Positions 1 to 7,595 of a stretch of DNA of 38,533 nucleotides are shown here, one piece after another. This DNA is from an uncultured Planctomycetaceae bacterium. Its GTDB lineage: Bacteria; Planctomycetota; Planctomycetia; Pirellulales; UBA1268. The notes beneath the pieces were generated by a model. The model saw only the letters and a program-made list of their open reading frames with translations. It was not told the DNA's origin and did not search any database. The DNA is taken from the NCBI GenBank assembly GCA_903919035.1, contig CAIXGY010000061.1, forward strand, positions 1 through 38,533, written 5' to 3'. Each line of letters begins with the position of its first letter. The stretch's first letter is position 1. Both the position numbers and the translations under genes were made by a program.

Positions 1-2
1 CA

Positions 3-176
3 GCCAAGGTCAGCGGGGCTTGGGTCTTCGCCAAAACGCGAGTGCCTGTTCGGGCACTTTTCGAGAACCTCGAAGACGGCGCCACCATTGACGAATTCGT
101 TGAGTGGTTTCCCGGAGTCACCCGAAAGCAGGTTGAGGCGGTGCTTGAGTTCGCGCCGACAATCCAAGACACTTGA
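3..176 (+). CDS. DUF433 domain antitoxin-like protein (5' truncated by window edge)
   Basis: Frame 3 reads AKVSGAWVFAKTRVPVRALFENLEDGATIDEFVEWFPGVTRKQVEAVLEFAPTIQDT*, resembling the DUF433 pattern (G..v..GTRvpv..l...l..G.s.eei...fP.l...qv.aaL.y). Confidence 0.7.
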   Translation, partial: AKVSGAWVFAKTRVPVRALFENLEDGATIDEFVEWFPGVTRKQVEAVLEFAPTIQDT

Positions 177-229
177 TGGAAACATGTACGGGTGTACGCC
201 ATGTTGAATCCTCCTGAGTCGACGGCCCC

Positions 230-469
230 ATGACCAACCAACTGATCCAGTCCGAACCCGGCCTGATGCTAGGAAAGCCGGTCGTTCGGGGAACTCGCAT
301 CACTGTCGAAATGATTCTGCGGAAACTCTCCTGCGGCGAATCCGTCGAGCAGATTCTCGCATCGCATCCAAGGCTCACCCGTGAAGCGGTCCTGGCGGCG
401 CTTGAGTATGCCGCTGACGCCATGGGGCATGAGACAGTTCACTCCGTGGGCGATCGGGAGTCGGCATGA
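230..469 (+). CDS. DUF433 domain-containing protein, putative antitoxin
   Basis: 79 aa; PGLMLGKPVVRGTRITVEMILRKLSCGESVEQILASHPRLTREAVLAALEYAADA; 4-bp ATGA overlap with the downstream PIN-like ORF. Confidence 0.85.
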   Translation: MTNQLIQSEPGLMLGKPVVRGTRITVEMILRKLSCGESVEQILASHPRLTREAVLAALEYAADAMGHETVHSVGDRESA

Positions 470-816
470 GATTCCTCGCCGATGAGGGCGTGGATGGAGC
501 GATTATCGGTTCCATTCGTGGCGACGGACATGATGTCCGGTGGATGGCTGAGGAACTTGAAGGAGCGAGCGACGACATCATCCTTGAAGCGGCCGTGCAG
601 GATGCACGGGTCTTGATCACCGAAGACAAGGATTTTGGTGAACTCGTCTATCGGCAGCGACTCCACCACCGCGGCGTTGTGCTCGTTCGCGTCGATGGCA
701 TTTCGAATGACAAAAAGGGCTGGATCGTCGCCCGTGCCATCCGAGAGCACGAGATAGAACTCCTTGGGGCTTTTACCGTGATTCAACACGGCACGATCCG
801 GATCCGACGAGCATGA
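466..816 (+). CDS. DUF5615 family PIN-like protein, putative toxin
   Basis: 116 aa; MRFLADEGVDGAIIGSIRGDGHDV...ARVLITEDKDFGELVY, the acidic PIN-like motif pattern typical of DUF5615; overlaps the DUF433 gene. Confidence 0.85.
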   Translation: MRFLADEGVDGAIIGSIRGDGHDVRWMAEELEGASDDIILEAAVQDARVLITEDKDFGELVYRQRLHHRGVVLVRVDGISNDKKGWIVARAIREHEIELLGAFTVIQHGTIRIRRA

Positions 817-1030
817 CGATCTGACAAGACAGGAGCGCCTCTGGCCCCGCGCTCACGCGATGGCCAGAGTCGATCGGTTGGCCCGTGTCATGCGGCCTGA
901 TCTTGAGGCGCTCGCATGGCGATGCAGCTCATGAGCGGCATCCATGCTTCGGCTTGGCGACCGCCTTCATCAGTGCACTGAGTACCTCGGACGACATCGT
1001 GGTTCACGATCGCGAATCGTTGCTCGCAGC

Positions 1031-1255
1031 TCAATGCCCGTCACCGATGAGGGGTTGAAAGCGGGCGACAAGCCTGCCATCCAGCAACACCGTCTCGCGA
1101 AACATCGCCGCCGGGCGGACCCAGAGCCCCCGGTCGCCGTATTCCTGCCGGTAGACCACGAGCTCCTCGAGCGTCTCGCTGTGCCGGGCGACGCCGACGA
1201 CGGTGTATTCGTTTCCCTTGTAGTGCCGGTAGCGGCCCGGCGTGATCTCGGCCAT
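1031..1255 (-). CDS. DUF1653 domain-containing protein
   Basis: MAEITPGRYRHYKGNEYTVVGVARHSETLEELVVYRQEYGDRGLWVRPAAMFRETV; start chosen at MAEITPG, ORF track extends to 1273. Confidence 0.85.
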   Translation of the reverse strand: MAEITPGRYRHYKGNEYTVVGVARHSETLEELVVYRQEYGDRGLWVRPAAMFRETVLLDGRLVARFQPLIGDGH

Positions 1256-1314
1256 GTGTTGCCTCGCCCTCAAAAGTGATCGGATACTGCAGGTAGCCCT
1301 GCACCGCCTCGATC

Positions 1315-1554
1315 ATGAAGAACATCCCGCGAACCGGAAAGCGCGACCGGCCCAAGACCGCGATCAAGGGAAAGCGGTACCGCTGCGCCACCTGCCACAA
1401 GCGGAGCCCGCGGCCAGTCAAGACGCCCGCACCGTGGTACTGCCCGCGGTGCGCGGCGGAGAAGGAGGAGAGGTTTCAGGGTATTGGCGTCACCGTGGAT
1501 GCGGCGAGCCCGGCTCCATCTGGCGACACCCCTACCCCCGATTCATCCACGTGA
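1315..1554 (+). CDS. Small putative zinc-ribbon protein
   Basis: 79 aa with YRCATCHKRS...PWYCPRCAAEK (two CxxC knuckles); competing ORFs overlap it. Confidence 0.4.
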   Translation: MKNIPRTGKRDRPKTAIKGKRYRCATCHKRSPRPVKTPAPWYCPRCAAEKEERFQGIGVTVDAASPAPSGDTPTPDSST

Positions 1555-1939
1555 CCGAGAGCTGCAGCACCGTGGCGATCGAGACCCAGACGAAGTAGGG
1601 CACCTGCGCTGCGGCCACCCAGCGATAGTGCGGCCAGATGGCCAGCATCATCCAGAGGATCGTGCCCCAGACGACGAGGATGTCGACCGCCGCCAGTGGC
1701 AGGTTCCGCATGCCGAACTGAATCGGTGTGAACATGAGATTCGCCACGAGGTTGATGCCGAATGGCAGGGCCACGAGCAGCGGCAGCCGGCCCCGCCCAG
1801 CCTGCACGAACACGTAGCCGAAGCTCGCGATGATGACGGGATAGAGGATCTGCCAGATGAGGCCGATCGTCCGCGGCGCGGGCGTCCACGACGGCTTGGC
1901 GAGGCTCTGATACCACTCGATCCACGGAACGTCGGTCAT
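1532..1939 (-). CDS. TspO/MBR family protein
   Basis: MTDVPWIEWYQSLAKPSWTPAPRTIGLIWQILYPVIIASFGYVF...; W/P-rich five-TM-like pattern of TspO; start trimmed to MTDVPW. Confidence 0.85.
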   Translation of the reverse strand: MTDVPWIEWYQSLAKPSWTPAPRTIGLIWQILYPVIIASFGYVFVQAGRGRLPLLVALPFGINLVANLMFTPIQFGMRNLPLAAVDILVVWGTILWMMLAIWPHYRWVAAAQVPYFVWVSIATVLQLSVTWMNRG

Positions 1940-2157
1940 CCGAGCCCCGCGCAGCCGCCCATGCCGCACTGCGGCCGGCCGCAGCCCTCGGCCGCAGCGG
2001 AGTTTCCACCGCCGCCGGCCACGTGGCCGCTGACCACACTCAAGAGTTTGGTGAGTTTGGTGCTCTGGCAGTGCGGGCATTCGGGCTTCTCGTCGCCGCG
2101 AATGAGCAACTCGACTTTTTGGCTGCACTTCTCACAGGAATATTCGTACAACGGCAT
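1936..2157 (-). CDS. FmdB-family zinc ribbon protein
   Basis: MPLYEYSCEKCSQKVELLIRGDEKPECPHCQSTKLTKLLSVVSG...; canonical FmdB N-terminus; 4-bp overlap with the TspO gene. Confidence 0.9.
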   Translation of the reverse strand: MPLYEYSCEKCSQKVELLIRGDEKPECPHCQSTKLTKLLSVVSGHVAGGGGNSAAAEGCGRPQCGMGGCAGLG

Positions 2158-2193
2158 CGGTTTCAGCTCCCTGGCAAGAGGAATGGATTTTAC

Positions 2194-2799
2194 ATGGACA
2201 CGTTTGACGCCATCAACCAGCGGCGGGCAGTGAAGGCCTTTGATCCCACCCATCGATTCACCACCGCCGAGGAAACCAAACTCCTCGAGGCCGCGATCCT
2301 GTCACCGACGTCGTTCAACATGCAGAACTGGCGATTCGTGATCGTTCGCGACCCGCAACTGCGGAAGCTGATTCGGGCAGCCGCCGTCGATCAGGCGCAG
2401 GCGACGGATGCGTCGCTGCTCATCGTGCTCACCGCCGATCTCAAGGCGTGGAAGAAGTCGCCCGAGCGGTACTGGCGGAATGCCACGCCCGATGTCCAAA
2501 AACTCGTCACGGGCTGGATGGGACCGTTCTACGAAGGCAAGGAGCAGCTTCAGCGGGACGAGGCCATGCGGTCGTGCGGGATCGCGGGGCAGACGATCAT
2601 GCTCGCGGCCAAGGCCATGGGCTACGACTCCTGCCCGATGATCGGCTTCGACCCAGCGAAGGTGGCCGAGCTCATCAACCTCCCGAGCGACCACGTGATT
2701 GGCTTCATGATCGCCGTCGGCAAGGCCGTGAAACCCGCCATGCCGAAGGGCGGCCAACTCGCCCTGTCGGAGGTGGTGGTCGAAAACCGGTTCGCGTGA
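2194..2799 (+). CDS. Nitroreductase family protein
   Basis: MDTFDAINQRRAVKAFDPTHRFTTAEETKLLEAAILSPTSFNMQNWRFVIV...; nitroreductase RRAVK/SPTSFNMQNWRF motifs. Confidence 0.9.
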   Translation: MDTFDAINQRRAVKAFDPTHRFTTAEETKLLEAAILSPTSFNMQNWRFVIVRDPQLRKLIRAAAVDQAQATDASLLIVLTADLKAWKKSPERYWRNATPDVQKLVTGWMGPFYEGKEQLQRDEAMRSCGIAGQTIMLAAKAMGYDSCPMIGFDPAKVAELINLPSDHVIGFMIAVGKAVKPAMPKGGQLALSEVVVENRFA

Positions 2800-2814
2800 C
2801 GGGCCGTTGATCGC

Positions 2815-3099
2815 ATGGGACGCTTGAGCCTGAAGGTGGTGCCGGGATCGTCGCGGGACGAGGTTGCGGGCTGGCTCGGCGACTCGCTCACAGTGAAGGT
2901 GAAGGCACCACCCGAGAAGTGCCGGGCCAACGAAGCCGTCGTCGCCCTACTGGCCGACCGCCGTGGAATCGACCCGTCGAACTTCGTCGTGGTGAGCGGC
3001 CACGGGTCGCCCGCGAAGGTCGTGGCCGTCGATGGCATGGACGACAAGGCGATCCGGGAGGCGTTTCCACGCGAGAAACCGGGAAAACCAGCGGTATGA
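2815..3099 (+). CDS. DUF167 (YggU-like) family protein
   Basis: LSLKVVPGSSRDEVAGWLGDSLTVKVKAPPEKCRANEAVVALLADRRGID...GHGSPAKVVAVDG. Confidence 0.9.
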   Translation: MGRLSLKVVPGSSRDEVAGWLGDSLTVKVKAPPEKCRANEAVVALLADRRGIDPSNFVVVSGHGSPAKVVAVDGMDDKAIREAFPREKPGKPAV

Positions 3100-3157
3100 G
3101 GAGCCGCGATCGGCGAGTTGCCCATCCGACAACACTTTTTGCCCGCCGGAACACTAA

Positions 3158-3185
3158 TGGACATGTCGCAATATTCCGATATACT
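3158..3185 (+). promoter_or_regulatory. Putative sigma70-like promoter with embedded imperfect palindrome (candidate ArsR operator)
   Basis: -35-like TGGACA (3158-3163), 16-nt spacer, -10-like TATACT (3180-3185); imperfect palindrome ATGTCGCAATATTCCGATAT (3163-3182) fills the spacer; about 50 bp upstream of the ArsR-like gene. Confidence 0.5.
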
Positions 3186-3232
3186 TAGGGGGCGGTGGCG
3201 GAGTCGCCGCCAGCCCCCTGAGGCATGCCGTC

Positions 3233-3586
3233 ATGGTCGACACCAAGCGAAAGCCTGCCCGTCCGCCCAAGCTCACGAGCATCGAGAGCCTGTGTCAGGC
3301 GGCGGAGTGCCTCAAGACGCTTGCTCACCCCCACCGGCTCCGCATCGTGCAGATGCTGCTTAGCGGACGCTACACGGTCGGCGAGTTGGCCGAGGCCTGC
3401 GAAATCCCGAGCCACATGGCATCGGAACACCTGCGGCTGATGCAACGATGCGGCTTCCTCGATATGGCGAAGGAGGGACGGTGTGCCTACTACACGATCG
3501 CCGAGCCCCACCTCGCCAACATCATGGCCTGTATCGAGGCCCGCTTCGGCGGCCCGAAGTCGCCGCGAACCGGTGTGTCGGCCTAG
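3233..3586 (+). CDS. ArsR-family winged-helix transcriptional regulator, cysteine-rich
   Basis: LKTLAHPHRLRIVQMLLSGRYTVGELAEACEIPSHMASEHLRLMQRCGFLDMAKEGRCAYYTI; classic ArsR HTH; 6 Cys residues. Confidence 0.92.
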   Translation: MVDTKRKPARPPKLTSIESLCQAAECLKTLAHPHRLRIVQMLLSGRYTVGELAEACEIPSHMASEHLRLMQRCGFLDMAKEGRCAYYTIAEPHLANIMACIEARFGGPKSPRTGVSA

Positions 3587-3620
3587 GAGCACACCTGCTA
3601 ACGTCCGAGCCCATTGTCCT

Positions 3621-3650
3621 TTAGCATGTATCGACAGATCGCGATACATT
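3621..3650 (+). promoter_or_regulatory. Putative promoter with perfect 8-bp inverted repeat (candidate ArsR operator)
   Basis: ATGTATCG-acagatcg-CGATACAT at 3626-3649; -35-like TTAGCA (3621-3626), 18-nt spacer, -10-like TACATT (3645-3650). Confidence 0.55.
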
Positions 3651-3691
3651 GATTCTTAAGTACCTTTCCTGACCTTTCGGAGGATGGTTTC

Positions 3692-4651
3692 ATGATTGCC
3701 ACGATTTCCCCGACGATGCTCGCTGATCTCCGCCGCAAGGGAGACAAGGTCACGCTCATCGACGTGCGCACGCCCGCCGAGTTCGGCGAGGTACACGTTG
3801 ATTTCGCCCAAAACATTCCACTCGACCGGCTCGACCTACAGTCCGTGAAGGCGGTGGCCGGCGACGGGCCCGTGTACTTCGTCTGCAAGTCGGGCACCCG
3901 CAGTCAGAAGGCCTGCGAGAAACTGATCGGCGCCGGGCTCAAGGACGTGGTCAGCGTCGAAGGGGGTACGACGGCCTGTGAAGCCGCCGGTGTGCCGGTC
4001 ATCCGCGGCCGCAAGGTGATGTCGCTCGAGCGGCAGGTGCGGATCGCGGCGGGGGCGCTCGTCGCCATCGGGGCGGCGCTGGCCGCCTTCGGCCCCGAGG
4101 CGCCGGTGAATTGGCAGGCGATCGGCGCGGGCCTGGCCGGCTTCGTCGGCTGCGGCCTCGTGTTCGCCGGAGTCACCGACACCTGTGGCATGGCGATGCT
4201 GATTGCGCGGATGCCGTGGAACCAGGCGTCTGGCGGCGGCTGCCGCACGGCCACCACCTGCTCGCGAGCCGTTCTGCTCGGGCTCGTGCTCGGGGCCATC
4301 TCCGGCACCGCGATCGCCGAGCACACGAAGGACTCGCTCGACGTCGTGAAGCAGGCAGTCGCGCAGCAGAAGGCGGTGATCATCGACGTGCGTGAGCCGG
4401 ACGAATGGCAGGAGGGTCACCTCGCCGGTGCCGGCCTGCTTCCGTTGAGCGCGATCGAGCGCGGCGTGCCCCCGCAGGAGCTCGCGAAGATCCTGCCGAA
4501 AGACAGGATCATCTACTGCTACTGCCTCGCCGGCGGCCGCTGCATGGAAGCCGCCGACAGGCTCAAGCCCCTCGGGTACGACGTGCGGGCCTTGAAGCCC
4601 GGCTACCCGCAGCTCGTGAAGGCCGGCTTCCCGGCCGTCGTCGGCAAGTAA
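3692..4651 (+). CDS. Rhodanese - transmembrane (DUF2892/YgaP-like) - rhodanese fusion protein
   Basis: N-terminal rhodanese with VCKSGTRSQ loop; hydrophobic segments GALVAIGAALAAFGP / AGLAGFVGCGLVFAGVTDTCGMAMLI; second rhodanese LIDVREPDEW-like ...CYCLAGGRCMEAA. Confidence 0.85.
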   Translation: MIATISPTMLADLRRKGDKVTLIDVRTPAEFGEVHVDFAQNIPLDRLDLQSVKAVAGDGPVYFVCKSGTRSQKACEKLIGAGLKDVVSVEGGTTACEAAGVPVIRGRKVMSLERQVRIAAGALVAIGAALAAFGPEAPVNWQAIGAGLAGFVGCGLVFAGVTDTCGMAMLIARMPWNQASGGGCRTATTCSRAVLLGLVLGAISGTAIAEHTKDSLDVVKQAVAQQKAVIIDVREPDEWQEGHLAGAGLLPLSAIERGVPPQELAKILPKDRIIYCYCLAGGRCMEAADRLKPLGYDVRALKPGYPQLVKAGFPAVVGK

Positions 4652-4694
4652 CGAGCCGGTTCGCCACCCCCACCCCACCAGCGGAGACATCGCC

Positions 4695-6098
4695 ATGAAG
4701 ATCCAGCAGTATTACCTGTCGTGCCTGTCGCACGCGTCGTACATGATCACCGACGAGAAGACGAAGACGGCCGCGGTGGTCGATCCCCAGCGTGACATCG
4801 ACCAATACCTCGCCGACGCCAAGGCCGGCGGGTACACGATCAAGCACGTCTTCCTGACGCACTTTCATGCCGACTTCATCGCCGGCCACATCGAGCTGCG
4901 CGACAAGGCCGGGGCGACGATCCACCTTGGCCGACGGGCGGACGCGGAGTTCTCGTGCGTGAAGATGCAGGATGGCGATGTGATCGAGTTCGGCGACGTG
5001 AGGCTCGAGATCATGGAGACGCCGGGGCATACGCCCGAGGGCATCTCGATCCTCGTCTACGACCTCGCGAAGAGCCGCACCGAGCCGCTGGCCGTGCTCA
5101 CCGGAGACACGCTCTTCATCGGCGACGTGGGCCGGCCCGACCTCCTGGCGAGCATCGGCGTGACGGCCGACGAGCTAGCCGACATGCTCTACGAGAGCAT
5201 CACGAACAAGCTCGTGAAGCTGCCCGATGCCACGCTCGTCTATCCGGCTCACGGGGCCGGCAGCATGTGCGGCAAGACCCTGTCGAAGGAGACCGTCTCC
5301 ACGATCGGCGAGCAGAAGAGGTTCAACTACGCCCTCCAGCCGATGAGCCGCGAGGAGTTCAAGAAGATCGTCACGGCCGATCAGCCGGAGGCCCCCGACT
5401 ACTTCGTCCATGACGCGATCCTGAACCGCAAGGAGCGGGCGTCGCTCGGCGCGGCGATGGAAAAGACACTCAAGCCCCTATCGCTTGATGAGGTACTGGC
5501 CCTCGGGAAATCGGGTGCGCAGCTCCTCGACGTGCGCGACGGCATCGACTTCGAAGGGGGACACCTGAAGGGAGCCCTCAACATTGCCTTGAACGGCAAG
5601 TACGCGACGTGGGCTGGGTCGATGCTCGCGCACGACAAGCCGATCGTGGTGATCGCGGAGGAAGGCGGGGAGGAGGAGGCCGTGATGCGGCTTGGCCGCA
5701 TCGGCTTCGACAACGTCGCGGGCTACCTCGCCGGCGGCATGAGTGCCTTGGCGGTCCGCGACGATCTTGTGGAGCGGACGGAGCGGATCACGGCGATGGC
5801 CCTCGGCGAATGGCTCGCCGGGAAGCGGCCTGACGCCGGTGCGGCACCGATCGTCGTGGACGTGCGAAGCGAGGCGGAGCATGCGGGTGGCCACATCGCT
5901 GGCGCCTTGAACATCCCGCTCACGCATCTCGATGAGCGGATCAGTGAGATTCCGGCCGGCCGGCCCGTGGCCGTGCACTGTGAAGGAGGCTATCGCTCCG
6001 CGATCGCCGCGAGCCTGCTGCAGAAGCTCGGCCGCCGTGACGTGCACGACATGGTGGGCGGTTACAAGGCCTGGCTCGCAGCAAAGCTACCCACATGA
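4695..6098 (+). CDS. CstB-like persulfide dioxygenase (ETHE1-type metallo-beta-lactamase) fused to two rhodanese domains
   Basis: MBL motifs THFHADFIAGH, ETPGHTPEGIS, LTGDTLFIGDVGRPD, YPAHGAGS; first rhodanese lacks active-site Cys (IAEEGGEEEA), second has VHCEGGYRSA. Confidence 0.92.
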   Translation: MKIQQYYLSCLSHASYMITDEKTKTAAVVDPQRDIDQYLADAKAGGYTIKHVFLTHFHADFIAGHIELRDKAGATIHLGRRADAEFSCVKMQDGDVIEFGDVRLEIMETPGHTPEGISILVYDLAKSRTEPLAVLTGDTLFIGDVGRPDLLASIGVTADELADMLYESITNKLVKLPDATLVYPAHGAGSMCGKTLSKETVSTIGEQKRFNYALQPMSREEFKKIVTADQPEAPDYFVHDAILNRKERASLGAAMEKTLKPLSLDEVLALGKSGAQLLDVRDGIDFEGGHLKGALNIALNGKYATWAGSMLAHDKPIVVIAEEGGEEEAVMRLGRIGFDNVAGYLAGGMSALAVRDDLVERTERITAMALGEWLAGKRPDAGAAPIVVDVRSEAEHAGGHIAGALNIPLTHLDERISEIPAGRPVAVHCEGGYRSAIAASLLQKLGRRDVHDMVGGYKAWLAAKLPT

Positions 6099-6973
6099 TC
6101 GCCCCCGTACTGGCTGCCATCGACGCCGTCGCGGCCACGAATCCCCCCACGTGGGCAGCGGCGGCATCGGTGGCGGCTGGGAGTCTCGTCGGTCTTTCGC
6201 TGGGGCTGACCGGCGGCGGCGGCGCGATCTTCGCCGTGCCGCTGCTCGTTTACTGGATCGGCGTCGATCCGCGGACGGCCGTGAGCATCTCGCTCGTCAC
6301 CGTGGCGGCGACGGCGCTCGTCGGCGCAGTCGAGCGGTGGTGGTATGGCCAGGTCGAAGTCCGCACGGGGCTGCTCTTCGCGGCGGCGGGAATGCTGACC
6401 GCTCCGGCCGGCGGCTGGCTCGGCGGGCAGGTGCCGCCGCAGACACTCATGGCCACGTTTGCGGGGCTCATGCTGCTGATCGCCGCCAGGATGTGGCGCA
6501 AGGCATCGGATGACACCGAGCGGGCGGCCGCCGGCGTATTTGCGGCGGGAGTTGGCCCGACCTGTAGTCGCGATGCGGAGGGCCGGCTTCGGATGACCAC
6601 GCGCTGCTTCGTGCTCCTCACGCTCGTGGGGCTCGTGGTCGGGCTGCTTTCCGGCCTGTTCGGCGTCGGGGGCGGATTCCTCATCGTGCCGGCGCTCGTC
6701 GCCTTCGCCACGATGGACGTCTTTCGTGCCATCGGGACGTCGCTCTTCGTGATGACACTTGTGGGGGCCGCGGCGGTGGCCGCCCAAGTGGCTGCGGGCC
6801 GCAGCATTCCGCTCGACATCGCCGGCAGCTTCGTGGGTGGCGGCGTGCCCGCCCTGTTCGTTGGCTCGTGGATCGGCCGCCAGATCCGCGGCCCAACGCT
6901 AGCCCGCGTCTTTGCCGTCGCGATCGTCCTCGTCGCTGCCTTCATCATCTACAAGAGCATGGCGCGTATTTGA
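6095..6973 (+). CDS. Sulfite exporter TauE/SafE family protein
   Basis: 292 aa polytopic membrane protein; LGLTGGGGAIFAVPLLVY...AVSISLVTV and duplicated GLLSGLFGVGGGFLIVPALV; 4-bp overlap with the upstream gene. Confidence 0.92.
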   Translation: MIAPVLAAIDAVAATNPPTWAAAASVAAGSLVGLSLGLTGGGGAIFAVPLLVYWIGVDPRTAVSISLVTVAATALVGAVERWWYGQVEVRTGLLFAAAGMLTAPAGGWLGGQVPPQTLMATFAGLMLLIAARMWRKASDDTERAAAGVFAAGVGPTCSRDAEGRLRMTTRCFVLLTLVGLVVGLLSGLFGVGGGFLIVPALVAFATMDVFRAIGTSLFVMTLVGAAAVAAQVAAGRSIPLDIAGSFVGGGVPALFVGSWIGRQIRGPTLARVFAVAIVLVAAFIIYKSMARI

Positions 6974-7009
6974 GTTCGGCCCTTCCCTGTAACGCAGAGG
7001 AAAGCATCG

Positions 7010-7582
7010 ATGATCCAATCGATCCACTCCGTCCGACGCACCGGCCTCGCCCTGGTCGTGGCGGTGGCATCGGTAGCGTCGTGCTTCGGCGCCGAGTCTG
7101 TTGTCGCTCCCGCCCTCCAGTTTCCGAAGATCGAAACATACGGTGGGGTCGTGGATCTTCCGTCGGCTGACGAACGGCCGCGGGCTGGTGGCAGAGTGGT
7201 CTTCGACACCACGGCCGCCGCACCGGCGGGTAAACCGAATCGGGGCCTCGAAAGTGCGGCCCGGCTGGTGAACATCTACGAACTGGAGGAGATGACGCCG
7301 GACCGGCCGAAGATCGCGGTGATCCTGCACTTCAACGCCACGGCGGCAGCGCTCAACGACATGGCCCATGCCAAGACGCCCGCCGGCGGTGTGAACCCAA
7401 ATCGCGAACTGGTTGAAACGCTGCTGGCCAACGGGGTGGAGGTGTGGGTGTGCGGTCAGTCAGTGATTCGCAGCGGCCACGCCTTGGCCGACGTGCTCCC
7501 CGGCATCCGTGTCGCCCATTCGGCGATGATCTTCAACACGAACCGTCAGACCGACGGTTGGGCCACGCTCGCCGTGCATTGA
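7010..7582 (+). CDS. Exported DsrE family protein
   Basis: N-terminal signal-like RRTGLALVVAVASVASCFGAES; DsrE-like core KIAVILHFNATAAAL...LLANGVEVWVCGQSVIRSGHALADVLPGIRVAHSAM. Confidence 0.8.
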   Translation: MIQSIHSVRRTGLALVVAVASVASCFGAESVVAPALQFPKIETYGGVVDLPSADERPRAGGRVVFDTTAAAPAGKPNRGLESAARLVNIYELEEMTPDRPKIAVILHFNATAAALNDMAHAKTPAGGVNPNRELVETLLANGVEVWVCGQSVIRSGHALADVLPGIRVAHSAMIFNTNRQTDGWATLAVH

Positions 7583-7595
7583 ACGGACGAACACC

